NCBI RefSeq assembly: GCF_001586165.1
Contig: NZ_CP014608.1
Location: 4,774,001-4,838,000, forward strand
Origin: Obesumbacterium proteus
GTDB lineage: Bacteria > Pseudomonadota > Gammaproteobacteria > Enterobacterales > Enterobacteriaceae
Direction of reading: 5' to 3'
DNA: 64,000 bases
Below, one piece after another: positions 9,326 through 17,639 of this stretch (position 1 is its first letter; every line of letters starts with the position of its first letter). Both the position numbers and the translations under genes were made by a program. The notes beneath the pieces are model-generated. The model saw only the letters and a list, made by a program, of their open reading frames with translations. It had not been told where the DNA came from and searched no databases.

Positions 9326-10020
9326 CAGAGATAGTCCTCTCTGGTTATCTGGCAAAGCTCTTCCCAACGTGTAGTCACCGTAGCGTCAATTTCACCTTCC
9401 ACCGAGGTGATCCGGCAGCCGCCCGGTAAAATATCGTCATCGCCGCGCAGCTCCCAGCCCAGTGAATCTAAGGTGGAGCGAAGATGTTCCGCCACCAGCG
9501 CCAAGTCGTCTTCACTTACCCAAAGCTGAACTTCACCTTTAAGCAGGCTCTCTTCTTTGAGCAGCTGTTTAATCTTCTCCAGCAGGATGGTGTTGTCATA
9601 GGCAATGGTTTTCCCCACGATAGAGCGCGCCGCCGAAAGAGAAAGCTGTACCAACCGCGATGGGATCACGCTATCGAGATTATCCAGCGCCGTTTTAAAC
9701 GTCTCAAACAGATTGGTCATGCGGGTAACGGTTTGGTTCTGCTGTTGCAGCGCCTGCGCCAGGCCCTCTTTTTTACCGAGCGCCAGCCCTTCCTGATACC
9801 CCTGCTGCTTGCCTTCTTCCAAGCCACGAGCCTGCCCCTGAGCAAACCCTTTTTGTTCCGCCTGCTGGCGAATACGCGCCAACTCCGCCTGCAGTAACTC
9901 ATCGGACTGATAGTTGCTTTCCGGCGCAATCGGTTCTGCGACGGTCAGTTCTACCGGATTAAAATCGTTCAGTAGATCCTGAGGCTGCCAGCTTTTCCAC
10001 TGTAGCGTTTTATCAGACAT
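9325..10020 (-). CDS. fliH: Flagellar export ATPase regulator FliH
   Basis: Peripheral-stator-like protein (231 aa from MSDKTLQWKS) that dimerises, binds FliI and tethers it to FliN. A Gly-rich repeat region (GFAQGQARGLEEGKQQGYQE, about residues 75-105) contains the GxxxG-type repeats typical of FliH. The C-terminal domain resembles V/F-type ATPase E/delta subunits. The start at 10020 is taken rather than the ATG at 10047, which lies deeper inside fliG. It overlaps fliG by 8 bases. Confidence 0.96.
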   Translation of the reverse strand: MSDKTLQWKSWQPQDLLNDFNPVELTVAEPIAPESNYQSDELLQAELARIRQQAEQKGFAQGQARGLEEGKQQGYQEGLALGKKEGLAQALQQQNQTVTRMTNLFETFKTALDNLDSVIPSRLVQLSLSAARSIVGKTIAYDNTILLEKIKQLLKEESLLKGEVQLWVSEDDLALVAEHLRSTLDSLGWELRGDDDILPGGCRITSVEGEIDATVTTRWEELCQITREDYL

Positions 10021-10999
10021 AGATATCTTCCCCGCCACCCAACACAATCTCGCCGCTTTCCGCTAAACGACGAACAATCAACAGGATGTTTTTCTGTTCG
10101 CCTTCGACCTGAGACATACGTACCGGGCCACGGGAGTTGAGGTCTTCCAGCATGATATCCGCCTGACGTCTCGACATATTGCGGAAGAACTTGTCGCGTA
10201 GCGGCTGATCCGAACCTTTCAGGGCGACGATCAGCATCTCGTTATCAATTTCTTGCAAGATACGCTGAATGCTGCGGTCTTCCATTTCGATGAGGTTTTC
10301 GAACAGGAACATTTCATCAATAATTTTCTGTGCCAGCTCGTTGTCAAATTCACGTACCGCTTCAATGGCAGCATCTTCCTGCTGCGATTTCATCAGGTTG
10401 AGAATTTCAGCCGCAGGACGAACACCACCCATTTTGCTGCGTTTGAGGTTTTGGCCGTGAAGCAGATTGTTCAGCACTTCCGTCAGTTCATGAAGTGCTG
10501 CTGGCTGTACACCACCAAAGGTGGCGATACGCAGCATAATGTCGTTGCGCTCGCGTTCGTCGAATTTCGCCAGTACATCGGCAGCCTGATTGCGCTTCAG
10601 ATGCACCAAGATAGTGGCAATAATCTGCGGGTGCTCTTCGCGGATAAGGTCGAAAACGGCCTGCGCATCCATAAAGTTGAGCGCTTCAATACCGCTGTTC
10701 CCATCTTCCACATCCAGCAAGTCTTCAAGTAGGCTCGCCGCACGCTCTTCGCCCATCGCTTTAACCAGCACGCTGCGCAGGTATTCGTTGGTATTAAGGT
10801 TGAGTGCAGCCACTTCGCTGAAGTCGTTTTGAAACTCACCCAGCACGCTGGAAAGCTGCTCATAGGTAAAGCCACTCATGCTGATCATCGCGGTACTGAT
10901 TTGGGTCACTTCGCGGGTAGAGAGGTGTTTAAACACCTCCGCTGCCCGTTCGTCACCCAACGTCAACATGACGACGGCGCTTTTCTCTGAGGCATTCAT
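10013..10999 (-). CDS. fliG: Flagellar motor switch protein FliG
   Basis: Rotor switch protein of 328 aa. The N-domain binds FliF, the middle domain binds FliM (EHPQIIATILVHL, the EHPQ motif), and the C-domain has the charged torque helix that faces MotA (about residues 275-300, DKFFRNMSRRQADIMLEDL). It overlaps fliF by 4 bases and fliH by 8, giving tight coupling in the fliFGHIJK operon. No missing domain seen. Confidence 0.98.
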   Translation of the reverse strand: MNASEKSAVVMLTLGDERAAEVFKHLSTREVTQISTAMISMSGFTYEQLSSVLGEFQNDFSEVAALNLNTNEYLRSVLVKAMGEERAASLLEDLLDVEDGNSGIEALNFMDAQAVFDLIREEHPQIIATILVHLKRNQAADVLAKFDERERNDIMLRIATFGGVQPAALHELTEVLNNLLHGQNLKRSKMGGVRPAAEILNLMKSQQEDAAIEAVREFDNELAQKIIDEMFLFENLIEMEDRSIQRILQEIDNEMLIVALKGSDQPLRDKFFRNMSRRQADIMLEDLNSRGPVRMSQVEGEQKNILLIVRRLAESGEIVLGGGEDIYV

Positions 11000-12651
11000 T
11001 CTGCTTTCAGTTCCTTATTCAACCATTGGCGCATAACAAGCGCGATTGTCTGCGGATCTTTTTCTGCCATTTCACGCAGATTCTGCGAACCGACTTCCGT
11101 ATCCACTCGCGCCTGAGCTTTCGCTTTTGCGCTGCTCTCATTCTTACGAACCAGTTCATCAATCTTGGCTTGGCGTGCTTCTTTCTCCAGTTCAAGGCGC
11201 TGTAATGCCAGTTCCTGATGACGTAGCCAAGCTGGCTGCACAGCTTTGCGCCACAACATGAAGGCGACAATACCAATCAGCAAATAACGGATGATGGCGA
11301 AGAACAGGTCGATCATTTCCGGCTGCTTCCACAGCGGCGGGCTTATCTCATCATCAGCAGTGCTGAAGGCTGAGTTCACGATGTTGAGCGTGTCACCGCG
11401 CGCTTCGGAATAGCCAATCGCTTCTTTCACCAGAGCGTTGACCTGCGCCATCTGATCTTTGGTTAACGGCACCAGCGCACCGTCTTTATCCTGCAAATGG
11501 TTGATAACCACCGCCACGGATAAGCGCTCGATGCTGCCGGTGCTGCGCTTAATGTGCGTCAGCGTGCGATCCAGCTCATAGTTGGTGGTCGCGTCTTTAT
11601 TCGAGTTGAACGGGATAGTCGTGGCCGGTGCATTCGTTGCCGCCGGAGTATTACCCGCGCCCGCCGCTGGCTGATTTCCAGCCGGTGGGGTTGCCGTCCC
11701 TGCAGGTTGCGTCAGAGGGGCCGCCGCCGGTGTCGGTGGCTGATTGCTTAATGCGCCTGGGACACCACCGACACTGCTCGCGCCGCCCTGTTGCGCATCG
11801 CTAGTCTGACGGCTGCGAATCGACATTTTTTCCGGAGCGGAGTTCGGCTGGAACTGCTCGGCTGTTTGTTCATGGGTGGTGAAGTCAATCTGTGCGGTCA
11901 CCTGCGCATGCACGTTCTGGCTGCCAACAATCGGTGTCAGAATGGCCTGAATACGGCGCTGGAAATCGGTTTCGACTTCGCTGGTATATTTCAAGCGCGA
12001 CGTCTGCTGCACCTGATCACCTTTTTGCGACAGCAGACGCCCGGTCTGATCGACAATGGTGACATGGTCGGCATTCAGGCCCGGAACCGCGCTAGAGATG
12101 AGATAAGAAATGGCGCTCACCTGCCCCGCATCCATAGTGCGGCCATTATCCAAATGGACAGTCACGGAGGCGGTCGGCTGCTTTTCTTCACGCACAAATA
12201 ATGACGGTTTCGGCATCGCAAGATGCACACGCGCACTGCGCACAGAACCGATGGTTTCAATGGTTCGTGAAAGCTCGCCTTCAAGTGCACGCTGGAAGTT
12301 CACTTGCTCACTGAATTGGCTGATACCAAACTTTTCTTGGTCCAGCAATTCAAAACCAATCGCTCCGCCTTTTGGCAAACCCTGCTGGGCAAGCTGTAAA
12401 CGCGCTTCATAGACTTTATCGGCAGGAACCATAATGGCACCGCCACGTTCATCAAAGCGATATGGCACATTCATCTGTGTTAACTGAGTGACAATAGCGC
12501 CGCCATCCTGATCGCTGATATTACTAAACAGCACACGATAGCTTGGCGATTGAATCCACAAAGTGAATGCAACAATAATTGAAATAGCTGCCGCCGCAGA
12601 AACAGCTAACGCTATTTTAGGATTGGCACGAATGCGCTCAAAAGCAGTCAT
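10996..12651 (-). CDS. fliF: Flagellar MS-ring protein FliF
   Basis: Forms the MS ring in the inner membrane, 551 aa. TM1 is at about residues 17-33 (IALAVSAAAAISIIVAFTLW) and TM2 near residue 450. Between them are the periplasmic ring-building motifs and a Pro/Ala-rich loop at about residues 295-345. The C-terminal tail ends in MRQWLNKELKAE, the FliG-binding helix. It is the first gene of fliFGHIJK, divergent from fliE, and the 320-bp gap must hold both class II promoters. Confidence 0.97.
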   Translation of the reverse strand: MTAFERIRANPKIALAVSAAAAISIIVAFTLWIQSPSYRVLFSNISDQDGGAIVTQLTQMNVPYRFDERGGAIMVPADKVYEARLQLAQQGLPKGGAIGFELLDQEKFGISQFSEQVNFQRALEGELSRTIETIGSVRSARVHLAMPKPSLFVREEKQPTASVTVHLDNGRTMDAGQVSAISYLISSAVPGLNADHVTIVDQTGRLLSQKGDQVQQTSRLKYTSEVETDFQRRIQAILTPIVGSQNVHAQVTAQIDFTTHEQTAEQFQPNSAPEKMSIRSRQTSDAQQGGASSVGGVPGALSNQPPTPAAAPLTQPAGTATPPAGNQPAAGAGNTPAATNAPATTIPFNSNKDATTNYELDRTLTHIKRSTGSIERLSVAVVINHLQDKDGALVPLTKDQMAQVNALVKEAIGYSEARGDTLNIVNSAFSTADDEISPPLWKQPEMIDLFFAIIRYLLIGIVAFMLWRKAVQPAWLRHQELALQRLELEKEARQAKIDELVRKNESSAKAKAQARVDTEVGSQNLREMAEKDPQTIALVMRQWLNKELKAE

Positions 12652-12971
12652 AACATTCGTTATATTATTTTTTTAATACCGTTCGTGGTGGCATTCATGC
12701 CGTAGTCCTGTAAAAAAATGACGCAATGTGGACGCAATATTGCGAATAAGCATTCCGGTTTGGTTTTCACAGAAAATGCTGCGGCGAGATATCTCACCCA
12801 CTGATGTTTCAACCGCGCATTATAGGGTATGAGAGGATATTCTTAACCTCCAATAAGCTGAAACTTCTGTCGACTTATTAGTTTATTTCGAACTTGCAGT
12901 GCCGTGATAAACTAATACTAACAAGGGAAATACAGCCAGCAGATTATTGCTGGAAAATAATAGGATTATTA
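12652..12971. other. Divergent fliF-fliE regulatory region
   Basis: A 320-bp gene-free stretch between the start codons of fliF (minus) and fliE (plus), AT-rich near both ends. By analogy with E. coli it should carry back-to-back FlhDC-activated class II promoters. A TTATTAGTTTATTT tract and a GATAAACTAATAC stretch occur at about 12877-12920, within 100 bp of fliE. No sigma-28 consensus was found here, and the FlhDC sites could not be delimited by eye. Confidence 0.45.
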
Positions 12972-13307
12972 ATGTCTATTCAATCAATGGGTGGCATTCT
13001 GGAACAGATTCAGTTTCAGGCGCAACAGATTTCCGCCACCGGCAATAGCAACCCACTAAAACCCGCACAAAGTAATAGCGATTCAGTTTTATTCTCCTCA
13101 CTATTATTTGACAGCATCAATAATATTAATGATGTTCGCAGTACAGCCAGAACGCAGGCTCAGGATTATATTAAGGGCACATCAGATATCGGCCTGAACG
13201 ATGTTATGGTTTCGATGCAAAAGTCATCTATTGCGCTCAATCTGGGCATCCAGGTACGTAATAAAATGGTCAGTGCTTACCAAGAAATCATGAACATGGC
13301 GGTATAA
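12972..13307 (+). CDS. fliE: Flagellar MS-ring/rod junction protein FliE
   Basis: Small exported rod adaptor (111 aa) joining the MS ring to the proximal rod and among the first substrates of the export gate. The start is MSIQSMGGILEQIQ. An ATG 78 bp upstream is in frame but has no family support. The C-terminus SALNLGIQVRNKMVSAYQEIMNMAV is the conserved rod-type helix. Unlike E. coli, it is followed at once on the same strand by cheR, so fliE and the che genes may share transcripts. Confidence 0.97.
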   Translation: MSIQSMGGILEQIQFQAQQISATGNSNPLKPAQSNSDSVLFSSLLFDSINNINDVRSTARTQAQDYIKGTSDIGLNDVMVSMQKSSIALNLGIQVRNKMVSAYQEIMNMAV

Positions 13308-13429
13308 CCGAGAATCCTGCATTCATTATCAGGCTTCACAACGCTAATCCCGCATTGCCCACGGGGCAACAGCAATATTAATAACACTATTTTTCATATG
13401 CAGTGCATGCGCATCGTATGAGCATGACA

Positions 13430-13450
13430 AGGCGATCATAAATATCGCCT
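13430..13450 (+). promoter_or_regulatory. Small hairpin in the cheR leader
   Basis: A 7-bp perfect inverted repeat, AGGCGAT (13430-13436) and ATCGCCT (13444-13450), with a 7-base loop, 18 bp upstream of the cheR start. No T tract follows, so a terminator is unlikely. It could affect ribosome access to cheR, whose Shine-Dalgarno sequence is weak. A second short hairpin (TTGCCC/GGGCAA) lies in the 13352-13366 area of the same 160-bp gap. Confidence 0.35.
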
Positions 13451-13467
13451 GGATGTAATATCCATAT

Positions 13468-14328
13468 ATGAGTATTGGGTGCGACAAAATTAAAATGACA
13501 AGCAACAAACTACGCATTCAGTCTGGAATTTCTGATAAAGAACTAGAGACCGTTAGCCAACTTATTTACCAACGTGCAGGAATAGTTCTTTCTGTACAGA
13601 AGCGTGACATGGTTTACAACCGCCTGTCGCGCCGTTTGCGTGATCAGGGAATATCGACTTTCAGCGAGTATTTGAACGACCTGAAAACCAACCCGAATAG
13701 CAATGAATGGCAATCATTTATTAATGCATTGACCACTAATTTGACCTCCTTTTTTAGAGAGTCATACCATTTCCCTATTTTGGCGGAGCACGCACGCCAG
13801 CGTAAAGCGGGTTATAAAATATGGTGTACTGCGGCATCGACCGGAGAAGAGCCCATTTCTGCCGCTATTACGTTGAATGAAACCTTGGGTAAAAGTATGA
13901 GTGGCCCACGGATCTGGGCCACGGATATTGACACCGAAGTTCTCTCAAAAGGCATGGCCGGTGTTTATCGCTTATCCGATATAGATAATTTAAGCGCTGA
14001 GCAAAAAAGAAATTACTTTATGCGCGGCACAGGCACGCAAGAAAACCGGGTAAAAGTCAGAAAGGAACTGCTCGATTCTATCCATTATGAGCAGCTCAAC
14101 CTGCTGAGTTCGAACTGGGATGTTCCGGCGCCGTTTGACGCTATTTTTTGTCGCAATGTCATGATCTATTTTGATCAAAAGACTCAGGAACACTTACTGA
14201 AGCGCTTCGCTAGCCTTCTCAAACCTGGCGGGCTTTTATTTACTGGTCACTCAGAACATTTTGGCCCTATGAACGGGGCATTCCGCCTGCTTGGCCAGTC
14301 GGTATATGTTCTGTCTCAGGAGAAATAA
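13468..14328 (+). CDS. cheR: Chemotaxis glutamate O-methyltransferase CheR
   Basis: SAM-dependent methylation of receptor glutamates, opposing CheB in adaptation. The 286 aa equal the E. coli length, which supports the ATG at 13468. An in-frame ATG at 13495 is the alternative, and neither has a strong Shine-Dalgarno sequence. The N-terminal helical domain (about 15-90) is followed by the SAM-binding fold. The FCRNVMIYFD motif is intact. The SAM-site motif GEEPYSIA of E. coli CheR reads GEEPISAA here, a small departure. The stop overlaps the cheB start (TAATG). The partner EWETF tether is on the receptor at 126-1814. Confidence 0.95.
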   Translation: MSIGCDKIKMTSNKLRIQSGISDKELETVSQLIYQRAGIVLSVQKRDMVYNRLSRRLRDQGISTFSEYLNDLKTNPNSNEWQSFINALTTNLTSFFRESYHFPILAEHARQRKAGYKIWCTAASTGEEPISAAITLNETLGKSMSGPRIWATDIDTEVLSKGMAGVYRLSDIDNLSAEQKRNYFMRGTGTQENRVKVRKELLDSIHYEQLNLLSSNWDVPAPFDAIFCRNVMIYFDQKTQEHLLKRFASLLKPGGLLFTGHSEHFGPMNGAFRLLGQSVYVLSQEK

Positions 14329-15375
14329 TGCGCAAGATTAAAGTCCTCTGTGTTGATGATTCTGCACTGATCCGCAACATCATGACTGATATCGTTAATC
14401 AACAGCCCGATATGGAAATGGTGGCTACCGCACCCGATCCCATTATCGCCAGGGATTTGATTAAACGCCTTAACCCGGACGTGTTGACGCTTGACGTTGA
14501 AATGCCACGCATGGACGGGCTGGACTTCCTTGATCGCCTGATGCGCCTGCGTCCAATGCCGGTCGTGATGGTGTCATCTCTGACCGGTAAAGGGGTCAGA
14601 GATCACCCTGACCGCCCTAGAAATCGGTGCCGTCGACTTCGTCACCAAACCGCAGGTGGGTTTGCGGGAAGGCATGGAAAAGTATGCCGAGCTGATTGCC
14701 GAGAAAATTCGCACAGCCGCAGTGGCTCAGGTTTATCGTCGCAGCAGCCATACTCCCCAGCCCAAAGCAATCACCAGCCCGCTGGTTGGCAGTGAAAAAA
14801 TCTTCGCTATTGGTTCTTCCACCGGAGGAACCGAAGCGCTGCGCCAAGTGCTGGTGCCGATGCCACGAACCTGCCCGGGCGTCATCATCACTCAGCATAT
14901 GCCGCCGGGCTTCACCCGTTCCTTCGCCGAACGCCTCAACAAGCTGTGTGAAATTTCAGTGAAAGAAGCCGAAGACGGCGATCGCGTCCTGCCGGGGCAT
15001 GCCTATATCGCCCCCGGTGCGCGCCATATGGAACTGGTGCGTAACGGCGCCAACTACCAAATCAAGCTTACCGATGCTCCCCCTGTTAACCGCCATCGTC
15101 CGTCAGTCGACGTGCTGTTTAAATCCGTGGCGCTTAGCGCGGGGAAAAATGCCGTCGGAACCATCCTTACTGGTATGGGCAACGATGGCGCTCAGGGGAT
15201 GCTCGACTTACGCAAAGCGGGAGCACACACCATTGCGCAAAGCGAAAAAACTTGCGTGGTCTTTGGGATGCCCAGAGAAGCCATTCTCTTAAATGCGGCG
15301 GTGGAAGTAGTCGATTTGAACGACATCACCCAGCACATGTTGAACGGCGTGACCGGACAGGCGCGCCGTATTTAA
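14328..15375 (+). pseudogene. cheB: CheB chemotaxis methylesterase/deamidase, frameshifted
   Basis: Response-regulator methylesterase that demethylates and deamidates receptors. Receiver residues VLTLDVEMPRMDG (phospho-Asp) lie in the first frame. After GKG (codon 89) the frame breaks at a G4 run (14592-14595). Skipping one G restores SEITLTALEIGAVDFVTKPQ and the rest, including the catalytic SSTGGTEAL serine, ITQHMPPGF histidine and MGNDGAQG aspartate, to 15375. Read literally, the receiver would be cut and the esterase lost, with translation ending at 14795 after unrelated residues. Everything else is well conserved, so a one-base assembly error is as likely as a true mutation. Confidence 0.9.
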
Positions 15376-15426
15376 TTTGACGTTTCATTACTCCCCCTGC
15401 GGGGACATACACAATCAGGAATAAAC

Positions 15427-15816
15427 ATGGCAGACAAGAATTTGCGTTTTTTAGTCGTTGATGACTTCGCTACCATGCGTCGCATCGTGCGTAATCTGTT
15501 AAAAGACTTAGGTTTCAATAAAGTAGATGAAGCGGAAGATGGTCAAAATGCACTGACCCTACTGCGTGAGTCGACCTTCGACTTTGTCATTACTGACTGG
15601 AACATGCCACACATGGACGGTCTTGAGCTGCTATCTGAGATCCGCAAAGATCCGAACCTGAGCAAATTGCCGGTGTTGATGGTCACTGCCGAAGCGAAGA
15701 AAGAAAACATTATTGCCGCCGCTCAGGCTGGTGCTAGCGGATATGTGGTGAAGCCATTTACCGCCGCCACGCTGGAAGAAAAGCTGGGCAAAATATTTGA
15801 AAAGCTTGGGTGGTAA
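15427..15816 (+). CDS. cheY: Chemotaxis response regulator CheY
   Basis: Single receiver domain (129 aa) that carries the CheA signal to FliM/FliN. The acidic pair D12-D13, phospho-acceptor D57 (VITDWNMPHMDG), the switch Thr in MVTAEAK, and K109 in VVKPFTA are all present. It lies 51 bp after cheB and 3 bp before cheZ. The sequence is nearly E. coli-like throughout, so the pathway downstream of the broken cheB is conserved. Confidence 0.99.
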   Translation: MADKNLRFLVVDDFATMRRIVRNLLKDLGFNKVDEAEDGQNALTLLRESTFDFVITDWNMPHMDGLELLSEIRKDPNLSKLPVLMVTAEAKKENIIAAAQAGASGYVVKPFTAATLEEKLGKIFEKLGW

Positions 15817-15819
15817 ATC

Positions 15820-16467
15820 ATGGACGATAAAAGTAGCAATCCCGGAGCACAGAATTTTCAGGAAATCTTCTCCCGCATTGGGCATCTGACCCGTTTGCTG
15901 CGCGACAGCATGACAAATCTGGGCCTCGACCAGATCATCATGGATGCCGCCGAAGCCATTCCCGATGCCCGTGACCGCCTCTCTTACGTGGTGGGGAAAA
16001 CCTCGCAGGCGGCCGAGTGTGCCTTAACCTGCGTGGAAGTCGCCCGCCCGCTTCAGGATTCACTGAGCAAACAGTCCACCGAACTGACTCAACGCTGGGA
16101 TGAGTGGTTTGAAAACCCAATCGAACTGCCGATGGCAAAGGAACTGGTGGAAAACACCCGTAGCTTCCTGCGAGAGACGCCCAATATGGCGGCAAAAACC
16201 AACGAGCAGCTCATGGAAATCATGATGGCACAGGATTTCCAAGATCTGACCGGACAGGTTATCCAGCGCATGATGCACCTTATCGAGAACATCGAGAAAG
16301 AGCTGTTCCATGTCCTGATCGACAACATGCCAGAGAAACAAGCTCAGGCAGTGGAAGCGACAAAAGCGCCGCAGTTAAAGAATGGTCCGCAAATTGATCA
16401 GGAAGGCGCTGGTGTTGTCGCCACACAAGGTCAGGTTGACGATCTTCTTGAAAGCCTAGGCTTTTAA
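15820..16467 (+). CDS. cheZ: CheY-P phosphatase CheZ
   Basis: Dimeric helical-bundle phosphatase that speeds loss of phosphate from CheY (215 aa, E. coli 214). The catalytic glutamine region MMAQDFQDLTGQVIQRMM is present. The C-terminal peptide QGQVDDLLESLGF is the CheY-binding tail. The gene sits 3 bp after cheY and 25 bp before flhB. In E. coli flhB starts a separate operon with a longer gap, so here cheRBYZ-flhBAE may be a single transcript. Confidence 0.98.
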   Translation: MDDKSSNPGAQNFQEIFSRIGHLTRLLRDSMTNLGLDQIIMDAAEAIPDARDRLSYVVGKTSQAAECALTCVEVARPLQDSLSKQSTELTQRWDEWFENPIELPMAKELVENTRSFLRETPNMAAKTNEQLMEIMMAQDFQDLTGQVIQRMMHLIENIEKELFHVLIDNMPEKQAQAVEATKAPQLKNGPQIDQEGAGVVATQGQVDDLLESLGF

Positions 16468-16492
16468 TCTCTTGGTCGCATGATGAAAGCCG

Positions 16493-17639
16493 ATGTCTGA
16501 AGAGAGTGATGTAGAAAAAACTGAGGAGCCCACACCCCAGCGACGAGAGAAAGCACGTGAAGAGGGACAAATTCCCCGTTCAAAAGAGCTGACCTCGTTG
16601 CTGATGCTGTTAGTGGGCTGGAGCCTGATCCTGTTTGGCGGAGATGTCGTCGCGCGTAAGCTGGCGCTGGTTCTGCAAAACGGTCTGAGCTTTGACCGGA
16701 TGATTATCCTCGATACCACGTCGATGATCCGCCAGTTACGCCATCTATTGCTGATGGCGGCCACCTCGGTTTTGCCGATTTTACTTGGTCTGTTTCTTAC
16801 CGGCATATCCGCCCCTGCGATCCTCGGGGGCATTCAGCTAAGCGGTAAATCGTTCAAGTTCGATATGAAGCGTATCAACCCGTTGCCGGGCCTTAAGCGA
16901 ATGGTTGGCGCGCAGCTCGTCTCTGAACTGATCAAAGGTCTTCTCAAAGTGGTACTGGTGGGTATCGCCAGCGGGCTGTTTATCTGGAGCAACAAATCCC
17001 GTTTTATCGCCCTCGGTCACGGCTCGCTGGCCGATGGTCTGGGGGATACACGTGACCTGATTTCAGGCTGTCTGTTAATCGTGATTATGTCCCTGTTCCC
17101 GATGGTCGCTTACGACGTTTTTTATCAGATTTTCAGCAACTTGAAGAAAATGCGCATGAGTCGCCAAGAAATTCGTGATGAATTTAAACAAAGCGAAGGC
17201 GACCCGCACATCAAAAACCGAATTAAGCAGTTACAGCGTGCAGCTGCCAGCCAACGCATGATGGCCGATGTACCGACTGCCGACGTCATCATCAATAACC
17301 CGACGCACTACTCCGTCGCCCTGAGCTACAAGGAAGGTGGCACCGCAGCACCGATTGTCGTGGCAAAAGGTGCAGGAGAGGTCGCGCGGCGCATTCGAGA
17401 AATTGCACAAGAACACAATGTTCCCATGCTCGAGGCGCCCCCCCCTTGCGCGTGCGCTCTATCGCCACTGTGAAATTGGTCAGCCGATTCCTGCCGATCT
17501 CTACAGCGCAGTTGCTGAAGTCCTCGCCTGGGTTTATGGCCTGCGACGCTGGCGACTCGGTGGCGGTATTGTTCCTAAAAAACCTGAAAATCTTCCGGTG
17601 CCTGCGGCTCTGGATTTTGCACAAGAGAGTAAAGAGTAA
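16493..17639 (+). pseudogene. flhB: Flagellar export switch protein FlhB, frameshifted at a C8 tract
   Basis: Export-gate protein that changes substrate specificity from hook to filament. The N-terminal basic region and four TM helices (to about residue 210) and the autocleavage site N269-P-T-H are intact. At codon 315, EAPP, an 8-C run (17438-17445) shifts the frame and translation stops at 17473 (326 aa). With seven Cs the frame reads LARALYRHCEIGQPIPADLY and runs to 17639, giving the expected ~382 aa with a TAATG overlap to flhA. Loss of the FlhB C-terminal domain should block or misregulate export. The homopolymer suggests sequencing error, slippage-prone phase variation, or a motility-killing mutation. 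Confidence 0.9.

Noticed and set aside
9326..9367. Longer FliI start at 9367
   Set aside because: Would add 14 residues overlapping fliH without similarity. The TGATG junction at 9325 and family length favour the shorter form.
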